Translations under genes and position numbers: made by a program
Shown here: positions 12,291-26,500 of the stretch, piece by piece
Numbering within the stretch: the stretch's first letter is position 1
How the letters are laid out: each line of letters begins with the position of its first letter
The notes under the pieces: model-generated
What the model saw: only the letters and a program-made list of their open reading frames with translations
Databases searched by the model: none
Told to the model about the DNA's origin: nothing
Source: Oxyruncus cristatus
Taxonomy: Eukaryota > Chordata > Aves > Passeriformes > Cotingidae
Reading direction: 5' to 3'
NCBI GenBank assembly: GCA_013399855.1
Contig: VXAY01004352.1
Span: 186,001 to 250,000, forward strand
DNA length: 64,000 nucleotides

Positions 12291-15200
12291 TAGGTCAGCT
12301 TCTCGTCTCGTCACTGTCAATATGTGACAAGACTGTTTTCTGAAAGTTCTCAACATAAAGGAAGAAGGGGAGGGGGGAGTGTAAGAGCATGTTTTAAAAT
12401 GGGAGATTGATTTTGCAGATTGGTACAATTCTGGGAAGACAGGGGGACGTTTCTTTCGTAACCGCAATTAGTTTTTGCTAATCCTACAGAGGTATTTAGG
12501 GATGGAGCTCTTAATACATACTTTTGGTGAATAATAATATGTTCTTCTCACATAAATTATCTGGGCAGAAGGCTAAAAATTATCAGCTCCTGTAAAAACA
12601 TATATAATTTTGAAATTCTCTAATGATGGTCAAATGAGAGGTAGGACTCCGAAATCTGTGAGCTTCAAATTCTTACTGAGAAGTGACATAGGTGTGTACC
12701 TATGGCTTGGATTGATTTTGGTAATATCAGACTTATTTAGAATGGAGTTGTGATCACAACAGTACTAAACATCCTGGTAATACCATGTTTACCCTGATTT
12801 TACACTTCCCTTGACATCTGCTCATGGTTACTCTGGGAGGTGGGATACCAGGCTGTACGGACCTTGGACTTGACCAAGTGAAACTATTCTTATATTTCTC
12901 CCTACTTTCATTAAATTCTGCAGAAAATCTAATCACATTCTCACTGCACAGTGACATTTTCTCATTTATTACCTAATTTGAAACTGCTTCCAACTTTCAA
13001 GAAACATTTATTTCTACTCCCAGTCCCTAAATGAAGTTGATAGGGTGTTTGGTTCAGTTTAAGATTAAGAAATCTAAATTTTATCTAGCACAGATGTCTA
13101 TCATTACACTAGGTGTCTATGATACTTTTACAATCAATGAAGACCTAGTCAATACAAATCATAGTGTCTGCAGCTCTCAGGTCTTTATAGATTGCATTGA
13201 TTGCATCTCCATTAATGATAATGGGAGCTTATACAATGATCTTGATTTAGTTTCCTAAACATAGGTGCCTGATATGGTTTGAAAAGCTAGACTGTATCCC
13301 CTGGCAGCTGACTGCTGCTTCAAAAGGATGCAAATCTCCTCCAGCAGGTCCCTTCTCAGATCCACAAACTCATTTGTGGGTCTCCTGAATAAAGCAGAGG
13401 GTTTGAAAAAGGCAGTGTTGAGGCACTAGAACTGAGCCTGTTGTGCACAGGTGGACACCTGAGTTTGCTATGGTAATGAGAGTCTCTTCTCTGGTTTTAT
13501 TGCCTATAGGCTGTATTGCTGCTCACAATTCAGTAGAATTCCTTAATGTTAAATGAAAAATATACCAGCCCTTCTCGGGTGCTGAAAGAAATCTGAGATT
13601 TCATTTTCTCAGTTCTTCGAGTGTCTGCAGTTCTGTCATAGTAGCAAAGTGATAATGAAGATAACTGAAAAATGAAGACTAAGAAGGACTTGGTGCATAT
13701 GTCGTCTTGCTGCTTCATTTAACTGTTTTGTTTTTCACGTATTGTGTTTGCCTGGGGGTTTTAACTGACAGGTTAAGCAACAGTTCTCACGCTTTTAGAC
13801 TTTCCTCAAACACTAGACTCAGAAACCTTTCGAGTAAATTGTTTCAGTATGTGTTCAAGACCATAATAATTTAAGTATTACCCTTCAACAGAAGACCACC
13901 TAAAGCACTGTGTTGACAACAAGCCAAATATTCACATAGAAGTGAGAGTCCAATCATGGCAGTCTCACTATTCAGGAAATGAGAATCCCAAACAATGGAA
14001 TTGTGTTACAAAATCAAGCATTTTATTACTTATCTTATTGTCTATCATCTGCACTGTGCACCTGTGACACATTTGCAAGATTCTCTGTAGCCAGAGAACT
14101 GAAACTGAAACACACAGACACACACAACAGAAAGGATTCCATATTGCTGGTTTCTACAGGAATGGAGGATTTAAGTCAAAAAAGACAATGGCTATGAATA
14201 TTACATTAAATTTTCAGGCTCTCATGACACCTCTGGTTGCTCAGCTCTGTCCTGAGGAATACAAATGAGTACTCATTCCAGCTGAAGCCCCTATGGCTGA
14301 CTTCAGTGGTCCAGCTGAGGAATTTCTATATTTAATCATAGCATATGTCGTATATTTTCTTTCTCAAGTGACAAATGTAGAGACTCTAACAAAGACTTTC
14401 CCTATGAAGCTAAGGAACTTCATGCGAATACAACCCCTCTTAATGAGTGGGACTTTAAGGCCAGAAACTGAAGCATTAAGAAGTAGAACTGGTTTTGCCT
14501 TCCCCTGTCATTTTAAAAAGCACTTATTTTTCAGAGTGTGGCTAACAGAGTCTGAGAAAGCCATCCCAAAGTTTTTGAAAACATTTAAACCCATAGAATT
14601 TTCCCTAAATGTTGGAAGAGTTAATGGCTAGGGAGATGGGTTACATTTCCTATTCCTTCTTATTACTGAATGGAGGGAAAAAACAAGATGTCTTCTAAAC
14701 AGCAATGGCCTTTAATTGTCAAGATAAGAAGTGAAGCATCAAGAACAGCAATTTTAAAAAGGATGCAAGATTAGCTACCTCAAAAGTAAAAGCAATTCTG
14801 TCAATGTGCAAAAGCTGGAGGGGGGGGGTTGCTGCTCTCACAGCAGGCAAGTGGATTTTTCTGTTTCCTTTTTCTTTTTTTGAAAATTGACCTTTTAGTC
14901 TAAATAAAAAGTGGAAAATGTCCACCTCAAAGCCTATTTGCCTTGGAGATGTCTAGTTCTTCATAACCTCTTTGCAATGAAAATTCTTCCTTAAGAAAAG
15001 CTAAAGGGCAACAGACATGGAATTAGACACCTCTAGGATTGATCCTGTGCTATGGAGAGACATGAGTCAGGTACACATTCAGATGAACAAGGTGAGTCCT
15101 TATAACAATCTTCCTCTTGCTATTGGATCATTACAGTGTTTCAGACTAACTTGCCAGTGGAAACAAATCTACCTGTTCAATGATGAAATAAAAACATAGA

Positions 15201-18200
15201 TAAATCTGCACAGAGAAGGATCCTTCAGCAAACTCTGTTTCTGACAATATCTAGTGCCAACTGTTTCCACGAAGAAGGCAGGATCCAGATAAAAGACAGC
15301 TAAAAGCCAGTTTTCCTCAGGACACATTTCTATTTACCTCATGGTAGTCAAAGACTGTGAACAGATTAATCAGGATTTAAACTGTTAACAAAACTTGCAT
15401 TTATGGTCATAGTAACTAAAAAGAAAAATCTGAGTTAGAGTAGGAGACCAATTATTATATATTTTTCAGCCCTTCCATGCAGAAGGGTTCAAGGTTTGCT
15501 CCAGGTTGACACAAATAATTACATTTAATAAGTCCAGTCAGAAGCAGGCAGTCAGTCATTAAGAACTGAGAAACGAATCTATATTGTCACATAATTTTCT
15601 TGGTTGTGAGGACTGGTACACCCTGAACATCCTAGTCTGCTGTACTGACAAGTGTGGGACAGACTATTGATTGTAACTCTGACCATTCTTATTTTCTAGA
15701 TGAAATGTCCATTCCTGCTAAGCTCTTAATCTCAATGTGGATATGGCCAGTTTAGCAGTGTAATTGTAAAGATGTGACAGTGGTATAGACAGGAGAATCT
15801 GATGTCTTAATCAACAGTAGACATAATAGTTCTGGGAACTGCTGATCAACACGGGTTAGTGGTGGAAAACATATTGAGAGGATTGTGGGAAATGATGGCT
15901 GCAAACTCTCTCATGGCTTTAGAAACATAGGCCAAGAAGAGTTTTAATAGAAACAGAGGTATGATCAGAACACAAAAGAAATGGGATAAGGCACCTGCTC
16001 CTTTCAGAAACTTCTGCGGATTCATTAATTTTTTTTTTAACTAGCTCAGCAAACAAATATGGTATGTAATGTTGCAAAATGCACCTTTGGTAAATAACAA
16101 AACGAACAGCAGTAACAGCAATTTAAATCTCCTTAACCAGCTGCAGCCCCAGTCATTTTTCCAAAGAGGTAGCTGAGGGAATCACTCTGAAACCCTTATG
16201 CTGATGATCTGTATCTCCTACTTCCAGGAGTTAACATATACTTGCTGATCTTTGCTGGCCCAAACAGGCTGCTCGAGTAGAAGGGAATCTGTGACAAACA
16301 GCCCTTGCTTTATCCCAGCAGGACATCTTCTCCACAGCTGAACTGAGATTGTACAGTGGAATGATTCCTGGTTCAAACTGGAATTGTCTCTGCTGAGTTT
16401 GAACTCACATGTTTTTTTTCTAGAAATGCTACAACTGTATATAATAACACACAAATTCATTTGTTCAGAAAAAAGAGGAAGCAGCAGTTAATTACTTAAC
16501 TAGTGGTTATAAATAAGTCTATAGGTGAACCAAAAGGAAAAAAATGGGATGGTTTGATCACACATGTTTCCTTGCCTAGATTTCTGTCTGACCTTGTTTT
16601 CAGCTGAGTATTTCAGCATTTGCCTGTGCTGTGAATTTTGCATATGATGCACAGAGAGTAGCACTGTCTGCTCGTTGCCAAGATTTCACCCACAAAGAGG
16701 AAACATGGAGCATTTGACAAGTTTGCCCCATGGTGCCAGTATCTCCTTGCTATACACTTTTGTGTGAGATCATCTTGTGAGGAAGAGATGGAGAGAGGCA
16801 ATTCTGAAAAGCAATAAACTATGGTGTGATAATGACAGGAGAAAGAAGAGGAGTAGGTGGAGGAGGTTCTTTCACTCTTCAGACTTTAGAGGTCTCCTTT
16901 AAGGTGTGTACTACTACTGGATAAAGAGACAAACTTGCAGTGATGTGACTGTCAGCACGGCTTAGCTTGAAGAAGCAAGGTAGTAAGAAATTGCACAAGA
17001 GTCTACTACTGTTGCCTTCCAAGTAGGCTGTAGAAGAGAAAGAACGCATAGGAAGAGCTGCAGTTTACAGTCACATTTTGGCAGCTATTCCCAGCCTGTC
17101 TTTACATATTTAAAATTCATTTTACCTCAAACATATGAAGGATCACTCTCTCTCTTGCCACTGTGACAGTTCATTTAAGGGGGCAAAAAAAAAAATTGTA
17201 AATAAATGATGTGTTCTCTCCTGTATCCATTTTAAATGCTGCATGTTTTATTCCCTCTCATTTCTGTATGCATGCATCTCACACAGTTTTTAAATTTTTA
17301 TTTTTACTAAGAGAAAATGGAGGAATTAGTTTATAAACCTGGACTATATTCCTGTTAACGACTTTCTTCTTTCTGTTTACTCATTATCCCTGTCCTTCTC
17401 CCATTTGTTTCCATCCCTGTCAATAATGAATATTCTTCTTTGAGTTCCTCAGAAAGTTAGATCCTGTGGAGGTAAAAATTGCAGCCCTATCTACCTACAA
17501 AAGGGTGAAGATTTACACATAAAAGTAATTTTTATTGGTATATGGGTTGCTTTCTATAGTGTAGGTCTGAAAGAGGCAATTTCTGTTTAAATTGAGATAC
17601 CGTGGCCAAGGTGCTGCTCATTCCCAGATTTCCCTCTGTTGTTGCTGGAGGAGTGACTTCCTACCCTCAGCCTAAACACTACTCTATGGGAAGGCCACAG
17701 GGGATTAGAGATCATGTAATTTGTCAGTTTGGATCAGATGTGGTCTGGAAAGAGGAAAGAATCTTTAGTCATCACCTCTTGCTCTTTTGCTCACCAATGT
17801 CTGCTCTCATTCAGGCTTTGGAGTACTTTGGGGAATTTTGTCCTTGGCTCTAGTAGGAGCTGAGTATTATTTCATTAAGACACTAATAAATGGAAAAACA
17901 TTGTTTTACATTCTTTTGGCCATTACAAAGGACATATAAAATAATATAATATAATTAAAGGATTTCTAATGAATTTAATAAACTTAGGACAGTTTAATGC
18001 TTATGGCAGGTCTAAAATGTTGAGGGTTTGTGGTTTTTTGATATTTTTTGTATTTTACATTGAATTTAGGAGGAAAAGTTGAACGTTTTTGGAATGAAGG
18101 CATTTTAAAGCCTCATATTTTACAGTGATGCTTAAAAGAATGGAGAAGAAAATTAAATCTAGTTAATACAATCTTGCATGAATAAGCATTAAACAGCAGG

Positions 18201-18711
18201 TATGAGAGGAGCTGACTGGTGAACAACATGTGGATGATATTGTGATTCAAAAACTTCCCTTTTTTGGCTTGATCTCATGCTTTTCTCATCTGACTCTCAC
18301 TATGGGATACTTGGCAAACAAATAAACCTCTGGTTCAGTGAGCCGCTGTGAAGAAGGTGTATCTTTGCACCAGCTGGATATGCAGCTGATGTCAGCAAAA
18401 TAATGCCAAACTTCTAGGAATTTTTCTACACTGGCAAAAATATGGTATTCAAGGCCTGTTCTATCCAAAAATTTATATGAGAAGGTGGGAGCCTTGCTGG
18501 AAGATAAGAAATTACCTATGTGGTTAAGTCATAAGGCTTTTCCAAACACCTAGTATGTGGGAGAAGAAAGTAGTTATTACTCTTCTATTTAGGAACTTTC
18601 AGTTGTGTTCTGAAAAGGAGCAAACTGAAAAATAAATATTGCCTTCAATGTATTTCTCTTCTCTGTCCTAGAAAGAGATGGCTGCACTTTTTAATTCTGG
18701 CTATTGGTTAC
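12291..18711. other. noncoding DNA
   Basis: No gene or clear mobile element seen. The open frame at 14293-14631 (112 codons) shows no domain. A donor-like AAG|GTGAGT at about 15089-15097 follows a short ATG-started frame at 15017, but no convincing partner exon was found. Confidence 0.6.
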
Positions 18712-18755
18712 TCACAGAATCACAGCATCATTTGGGTTGGAAGGGTCTTCTCCAG
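18712..18755 (-). repeat. CR1 LINE 3' tail fragment
   Basis: The plus strand reads as a degraded octamer pair (CACAGAAT, CACAGCAT) followed by TTTGGGTTGGAAGGGTCTTC. This is the reverse complement of the CR1 3' end (the 'ccttccaac...' tail plus octamers). The 3' end is at the left, so the element lies on the minus strand. It is extremely 5'-truncated, to roughly 45 bases, as is typical of CR1. Confidence 0.75.
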
Positions 18756-20621
18756 AGCACCCAGAGTAATCTACTTGCTTCAGAGTAACTTGAAGATTTT
18801 TCAAGTGAGATGAATGGAGAAAATGTGCCAGGGCAAAACACCCCATCTTTAATTCAGTTTCCCCATGAATTCTTAAAAAGACAATACACAGAAATTTCAG
18901 TTCTTGACAGAATAGCTGTTCATAATATAAGTATCCTTCTTTTTGTCCTTGCATAATTTCATGACTTTCTGAGTAAGTTTGAAATTTCATTTTTTGTGAG
19001 TAACAATGATTTGTGATTCAGGTTTAACTGGTGAGTGTTGTTCAAATAATTTTTTAGGACAGGGTAAGGGAACATAAAGGATATCACAGTCCAGTTTTCT
19101 TCTCATCCAAACAATAATCAGCTTCTTCCCTTTTTCCACTGCTGGTCGGTAACTGCAATTTATGAACCTGCCCTTCACATTTTGAAATAATAGAATATGT
19201 GTCCTCTCACTCCCATCCTTCCTATGGTGTACAAGCACACAGGTCAAATGCCAGTCTATGATACAGCAATTGCATTTCTGGATTGTTATGTAGACACATG
19301 TTTAAAAGCCCTAGAGTGTAATGAACCCTAACAGGATGAAAAATTCAAATGCAGAAAGTTAACTTAAAACATGAGCAGCTTTCTGTCTTAAAGTAGACAG
19401 GAATTCTTCCATCAATTTATCACAATATTTATATAGCCTCTAATCCTCTACTAGTTGGTTACTTCACTGTCTTTGAAGAAATTGTACCCACAACACTTTT
19501 CTAAGGCAAGAAAACACTATTATCTATATTTTTTAGGTAGGATAGCAAGGAACAAAGTGAAGGCTATATTTTTAGGAAGAGCTAGGCAACATATAAGAAG
19601 AAAACAGGTGCTAAGCAGAGAATTAAGAAACAGCTAAGTAATACCAATATCTCATCAGGAGCCTATCTTCATTATTAAATACCCAAATACCTCTAAAATT
19701 ATGTCCCGTAGCCTTTGTGCCCTGGACCAATACACTACAATCTGGATTGTATCCTTTTTTGGAAGGTAACTTTCATTAATTGATCTTATACCTTCACTGC
19801 AAAATAGAAACAAATCAGTTTATCTGTTTTTAACTCTCTCTTGACCCCGTCCCTGAGCATTTTAAATGTCACTATTTCAGCCTGAACTGAAGGTGTGCTG
19901 GATAGCATGTCCTGTACAGAAATATGATAATCTTTCTTCAGTGTTTGGCAACTAGTATCTATTAATTAAGAATCCATCAATTGTACTCTGTAATTATATT
20001 TATTAAACCCTAACTCATATCCTAACTATAATTAGTTCCTGCTAATTAATTTTATCAAATCCCTCTAGATTTATATCTAAAGTAAATATTGAGTAGCCCT
20101 ACACTAATTATTTCGATCAACGTGGAATGAATTTTAAATGGCTGTGAGTAGTTTCTATTAATTAAATTTAGTATAAAATAAATGTTCAATACAATATATT
20201 TGTCAATGTTAAGATTTTCAGATAAAAGAGAATAATAGAATGGTATAATAGGAAACACTCATTTGCATATTAGACCAGGTTAAATAAAGCAATTCTGTAT
20301 GAGTCAAAATTTTATATGGGAAAGCAGAGGGGTTTTATAGGTGGAATATGTGAAGAATTATGGCTTAGTACTATAAGTATTTACCTTGAAAGGTTTTTCC
20401 ATATCCTTTGATGTACATGGGAATCCCTATGCTTTTTATAAAACAAATTTCATTTAAAAAGAATGTGGGGAATTTAATAAAGTTTATGTAAGCAACTTTG
20501 CAAGTAAAGATTCAGTATGATAATGGAATGGGAACACAATTTGGATCAGGTGGAATGTTTTTTCAGAAAGAACTAGGGGAAGCATTGTTACCTACCAATA
20601 TTGAGATACAAGCTGCTTAAG
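18756..20621. other. noncoding DNA
   Basis: Nothing recognisable. The stretch 19960-20250 is very AT-rich, with repeated TAATTAATT-like words, and has no coding signal. Confidence 0.6.
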
Positions 20622-20686
20622 TCATAGAAGCCTAAGATATCCTGATTTGGAAGGGAACTGCAAGGATCATTGCCTCCAACTCCTGA
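20622..20686 (-). repeat. CR1 LINE 3' tail fragment
   Basis: The plus strand begins TCATAGAAGCCTAAGATATCC, then TTGGAAGGGAACTGCAAGGATCAT and CTCCAACTCCTG. This matches the reversed CR1 3' tail, in which octamers precede 'gagttggaagggacccacaaggatcat'. The octamers are mutated, so it is an old insertion. Minus-strand orientation, heavily 5'-truncated. Confidence 0.8.
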
Positions 20687-23470
20687 TTACCTCGCTATTG
20701 ATAACTTAAATTGATCTATACAGCAAATGAAATTATGATGCCAGTTTGAATTGTTTAAAGTAAAGTGATTGAAAATTAGTTATCAACATTAAGTCAGCAT
20801 TCAGGTCATAGACATTTTGGACTCAGGGATTTATCCTTGAATTTTAACTGGAAGGTAGTGTGTATCCTGTAAACCCTGTTCTTGTGCCTTCCATCCATCT
20901 ACAGATGTCTCAGATATTCTAAAATGGTCCTTCACTTAGGCTGCTGAAATCTGCCAAAAGTTTCTAGATCAAACTAGGCTCCAACTCAAGCTACTTGCTG
21001 GAATTAAAATGCTAAAGATTTTGTCAATATTTTAATCTAGGTAAGCTGCATGCCATATCTCCATTCATATATGAGGGTTAGAAAACTTCTAAAATATTCC
21101 AGAACTCTACTTTTCCAGAAAGAGAGAGGCCAAGGGGAATTAATCTCTTCTATTATTAGAAATCCATGCTGCACTTTCCATTCTTGTCTTCCTCTAAATG
21201 AAACAGGCGCTTTCATCTGCCCTATTATAGACAGTAACTATAAAACAGGAAGAATTGCATCCCAAAAGTGTTTATTTCTTTCTGCTGTCTCTAAGTGGAA
21301 GTGATGTGACAAGCTTAGATAGAAGCGTTTCTAATGTAGATATCTGCCTTTGATAACGTTACTCTTGCCTGTTGAGACTGTGGAGACTTTGAGCAGCGCT
21401 AAGTAAAGTAAGAATGGAAATAACTTGAGGTCTTGTATTGGTTTTTTCAACTGTTTTGACTTTCTGGAATTACACATTTCATAAAATTTAATTCCTGGTG
21501 AGAAGAGCCTGTATTATTTTTGAAGGATGACAGTTTGCTCTCATGGGCAGTTGCAGAAGTTGGTGACAAAGAGAAAACAGATTTCAGCTCTGTAAGTGCA
21601 GTGGGTTAGTCTTGATTTCAACTAATGTAACACAGGTCAAGTGTGTAAAGTAACTTCCATCTGTGGATATTTGATTTTAATTAGCAAAGAATACAAACCA
21701 GCAGAAGTGAAATACTAGTCCAAGCAAGAATATGTGGGACTATGTTTCAGATATATTACGCTATGTAATTTTAATATTTCTCTTGATAATTTACATTGTC
21801 ATGCACTAATTGACACTATGACAGTCATTTTGCTGTAGAGATCATGACAACACTGCCTTTGTTTTTTTTTTTAAGTTTACAGGGAACCTCAAATATGTAT
21901 TTGATTTTTTAACTCTTATTTAAACACATATGTACAGACACACATAAAGAAAATTTAACTATTATAGTCTGGTTTGTATCACTGTGTATACAGGTATCAA
22001 CAGATTATTTTTCATGTGCCATTTGACACCACTTTGGCACTTCAAATGTGCTCCTGGGAAAGCTTTACAGACTTGTACGATACAGAAACCATTAGTACAA
22101 CTCTTCTGAAGACTTATATTTTCACAGAGTTTAGATTTCCTGCATCTGCTTCTGTTCTGAGCTCTGTAACATGTGTTTGTATAAAATATTTATTTTTCAG
22201 AAAGATATGCAATCTTATTTTTGATAGTATCAGCAGATGGTGAGTCCACCTCCTCTCTCAATAGTTTGCTCCAGTGGTTTCTCATTTATACCATATGTTT
22301 AAAATTAATGCCACATTTCTCTTCTGATTTTGTCTCACTTCAGTGAAGCTACATTAATTTCCTTCAGTTGTTTACCCATCTTCAGACCTTTTGGGTCATT
22401 CAGAAAGAATCCAGATTGTTCTTCACACTTGAAGCATCTGAGGTGTGCCTGGTTGCCTGCAACCATCTTCCGCTCCAGCAAGCGAGTTAACCCAGTATTA
22501 GTCAATGACTGTTTTTACCAGTTTCAGTAGTTTGTGCTTAACTTAACTGGTTATTGCTTCTGGATCTTCTAGGTCTTTGTCCTTCAGCTGCTTTCATCTT
22601 CCCAATGCTCATATTTACACTGTCTCTTTTGCCTTGTTCATCCACCTCGTAAATGGGTCTGTCTCTCCCACCTGCTTTTTGATCCAATGTACCTATATTC
22701 CAAAAGTCTTAATTCTTTCTGTTAGCATTGCATTCAATATGCAATGAAAAAACATAATGTTATGCAAAATTACTTCAGAGATACTGACTATTCCTCATTT
22801 CTTTCCCTCTATCTTACCATATATCCCTTTTATTTTTTTACAAATTTTCTCCCTTACATTTAGCTTTTAATTCTCTGGATCCATTTATTTTATTTGCTAA
22901 TTGAAGAATTCAGTCAATTTGTGAATATTAGGTAAAAAAACCCCAACAACCAAAACCAGATTAAGCCGTAACAATTTAATTTTCCTTGGTTTGTGACAAG
23001 CATTTGTCTTTAGGCAGAAAACATTTGTTTTTCTTAATGATTGATCAAAACCTTTGGGATTTCTTCAGACATTCAGTCCTTTTTCTTTCCCTGATATTAA
23101 ATCTGGGAGCCCATCCAAGAGTTTCTGCCTTGAAGAAGAGGAGGTGGAGGAGGAAGACTGATCTGTATGAAAGGAAGTGTGAAAAAAATGACAGCAATCC
23201 TGTTGGAAAAGCTTCTGGTGACCAGTTCTTTCACACGCAGGGATTTTTCAGCTTTTTCACAGCCATTTTTTGATAAGCAATCCAATGTGAGTCCACATAA
23301 AAATTTTTTCTTCTTTGCTAACCATCTCTGACACATTGCTGCCTGTGCTGCCCATTGACTGAAGCACAATTTTAGGTCAGTCTAAGCTTGTAAGTAAGGA
23401 AGTCAAAGCATTTTGGAGAACAAGAAGTCAGAAATGTTTCCTAAAATAATCCTTTTTTTTCTGTCTACAG
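20687..23470. other. noncoding DNA
   Basis: No gene or repeat identified. A strong acceptor-like TTATTTTTCAG ends at 22200, and a donor-like ATG|GTGAGT follows at 22239-22245. They frame only 39 bases, too little to call an exon. Confidence 0.55.
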
Positions 23471-23570
23471 TGGTGGCTGATAATTTTGTTGTAAAAGTGT
23501 CGTCAACCACTTTGAATGACTGTGACCTGCAATGCTTTTTCCGTGTCATATTGGCTTCCCCTCACCAAAG
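23471..23570 (+). CDS. candidate internal exon, gene unknown
   Basis: Seen: a T-rich tract ending CTGTCTACAG (AG at 23469-23470), 100 bases, then AAAG|GTAACC (GT at 23571-23572). One frame is open throughout (two bases, 32 codons, two bases). It reads VADNFVVKVSSTTLNDC and ends VILASPHQ. The other two frames hit stops early. The exon would be entered in phase 1 and left in phase 2. I do not recognise the protein. Its relation to the candidate exon at 302-442 is unclear, because that one ends in a stop, so the two are unlikely to belong to one transcript. A chance acceptor-frame-donor arrangement of this size is quite possible. Confidence 0.25.
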
Positions 23571-26500
23571 GTAACCCCATAAAGACCAAGCCTGTTTGAA
23601 ACAAGCTTAATTTTTTTTTTGGTAGGTTCAGGATAATGAATTATTTTTCTGCTCTTATTGATCCACCATCTTTGCTTTAGCCATCAAATTATAAAGTGCT
23701 GGATTTATACATTATAGAACTATTTTAACATATACAGCAATCAATGAGCAAAAATATCACTAAAGAAGAAAGAAAGCCTATGGAATGTCATTTCCCAAGT
23801 ACAACAAAGATTCTGGAATCCCCCCTGGTTTGACATACTTTGGAAAACTACCAGAATGAGTCTGAATTTCACAAAGAACCTCAAATTGTCTAAGACTTGA
23901 GAAATGAGTGGGCTGTGACAAAGATATGTGCAGAAAAGTGTTGAATTTGCATAGATGCTGACTGCATACTCCTAAGGAAGGTGATGCATATGCAGTGCAG
24001 GAATAATGCAAAAGTACTTGTGTGCTTAAGTAATATATTAATGCTGGCTTCTCCACCTACGTGTAAATACATGTGTAGATATATTTGTTGCAGGAACATT
24101 TGAAAGTTAGGTGAACTAGATTCTTTCCTGGTCTCCTTCTTTAGGCAAAAATAGATTACTATGATAGTACCAGGAACCATGCCTGAAGCCTGAAGGACAA
24201 GAATTCTGCTTGCTGATGGCTGAAGTGAAGATAGCACAGGGAAAAGTTGCTGCTTAAAGAGTTGCCCTTTTTTTTCCAGCCTGATAGCTTACACATAGCC
24301 TGGAATGTCTAAGGACAAAAATGAATGATCTATTCCATATCTTCACTGCATCAGAAATAAAATTTCAGCAGTGCATTACTGTTTGAACCGGTATGGTTTA
24401 ATCCATTACTCCTCTTCTCAAAAGAAAAAAAAATGCAGTATTAGTTAACACATGGCACAGAAGGTCTGACTAATATTATATGTGGCTTGCTGCTTGGAAT
24501 TTAATTATGATTACTGTTCAGCACATTTCCTTAATAGTCCTTGGGTCATCGGATATGCAATGCAGCTCTTCTTGTATCATCTGCCCATGTCACAGGAAGT
24601 TCCATCTCCTTCCTTACTCTTGCCTTTTATATAATAACGGGACTGCAATAAGTAAAATGGATTAGTGAAGCATTACCTGCCTAGCAGTGGGACTTCTCCT
24701 GACACAGTACTCATAGACTTGTTTGCATCCTTGTCCCTCCTGATGCTCTGCTCATGGTAGCCTGCATGCAGCGCAGATGTTTCTGTTGTGCTATTACATG
24801 GCTATTTTCAACCTGTTTCTCAGAACAGATGTTCCCACATTGTGCTCTCCCTCCTTGCTCTGCTGACACACTGCCTGTATAAACAGCAGTGTGCATTTCT
24901 GTAGTCTGGGTTTGTGGAAGGAATCAAAATCACAACTACTGACAAGATTTTCCTTTCCAGGTTGCTCTGTAACAGGGCATTTCAGCCTGGTCTTCTTCTA
25001 GCCTTTATCTAACCGAGATGCTTGAACTCTCGATTTATCCGATTTTAACCCATTTTATTCATTTCATGGGACAATATTTGGAAGCACCATGTGTTCTGCC
25101 ATGGAAAAAGTTATCCCCTTCAATGTGCCATCTAGTGGTTTTTCCTTCTTTCTAAGCACAAATGGCAGTGTAAATTCAACAGTATGTATTCTAGGATTTA
25201 ATCTAGAAAAGAGAAGAAACACAGTAATAAAATCTCATCTCCTGCCATCTGTCTCCTGCATATTTCTTTACGGTCCAAGTACATTATATTTGAGCCCAAA
25301 TGCTTCAGTGTTGGCAACTGTGGCCGGTTATGGTAAGGAATCCCCCACGAGCTGAAATGTAGAAAGAAGTTGACATATGGACAAAATACACCAGGGATGG
25401 TAAGGGCTGGAGTTTTATTCCTAATGTGCTGGAAGTCGTTAAGACTCTTGCACAATGGCATTGCTGGTTAATAGCAGCACAGAGGTACTTTGCATGTTTT
25501 CTTAGTCCTGTAGCCCTACAACCAAGAACAAGTGGGGAACATGGAAGGTAGGAAGGGAAAGCAAACCAAACCTCACAATGGATTATGTTCCAGATCCTCC
25601 TGAGAACAATTAATTAGGAGTAGACACAGACAAATTGATTTTCTTTCACTGAGGAGAGATAGAGGACATTCACTTTAAAATCAGGCTTGTTGTTCCTGAA
25701 ATGGTGACAGTGAGCAATGTATCACTTAGAAATGACATGACTGTACTTTCCATCTTGCTCATTTGTTTAGAAGATATTGCTTTCCTCTGTTGGGATATGT
25801 ACTTTCTAACATAGAAAGAGATTTAGAAACTGGATATTTGTCAGTCTTTGGTCATATCAAGTCCTAGAATATCGCAGCATTCAACCATATGATGCAGCTG
25901 TGAGGGATAAGTTAAATTAGAAATTCAGCACACATAAATTCCACAACTAATCACTATTTGCATTATTTGGGCATCATTCTCCAAGAATAAAAATATTTCT
26001 TTTAGTATTAAATGCATTTTTTTCTAAAAGCAAGATGATTGTTGGTGTAAACAAACAAGGTACAGTAGATCAGGAGTGGACTTTTTAGTGACAAATAGTG
26101 AACTTGTTCTATCATGAGAAAATTCACAGGGAAAAAATTGTAACAGGGCTAACAAGGTATTAGTTTATCTATAAACAGGAGTTGCAGAAATTTATAGTGT
26201 ACATGAGATAAGGTGCTGCAGGGAAGTCACAAGAGGGAGGACTGGTTTGCTTTACTTCAGATAACTAAAAGGAAGAAACGAAACCATTTTTCCCAATGCT
26301 TTCCTTGGTTGATGCACACAAAAAAATCAGCCATCAACACCCAGGGTGATTCAGGCATTTATTTGTCTCTGATGGCAAGAGAATCTGAACTCCTTTGACT
26401 GTTAGATATTTAACATGAGATGAAATAAATCACATTATAATTTATCTTTCTGTATGGGAGTTTAGTTGGCTGACAAACTTGGTCAACTGGGCCAAAATCT

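Noticed and set aside
15017..15091. Short ATG-started frame ending at AAG|GTGAGT as a first coding exon
   Set aside because: Only 25 codons, with no promoter-like or CpG-rich sequence upstream and no downstream partner exon found.
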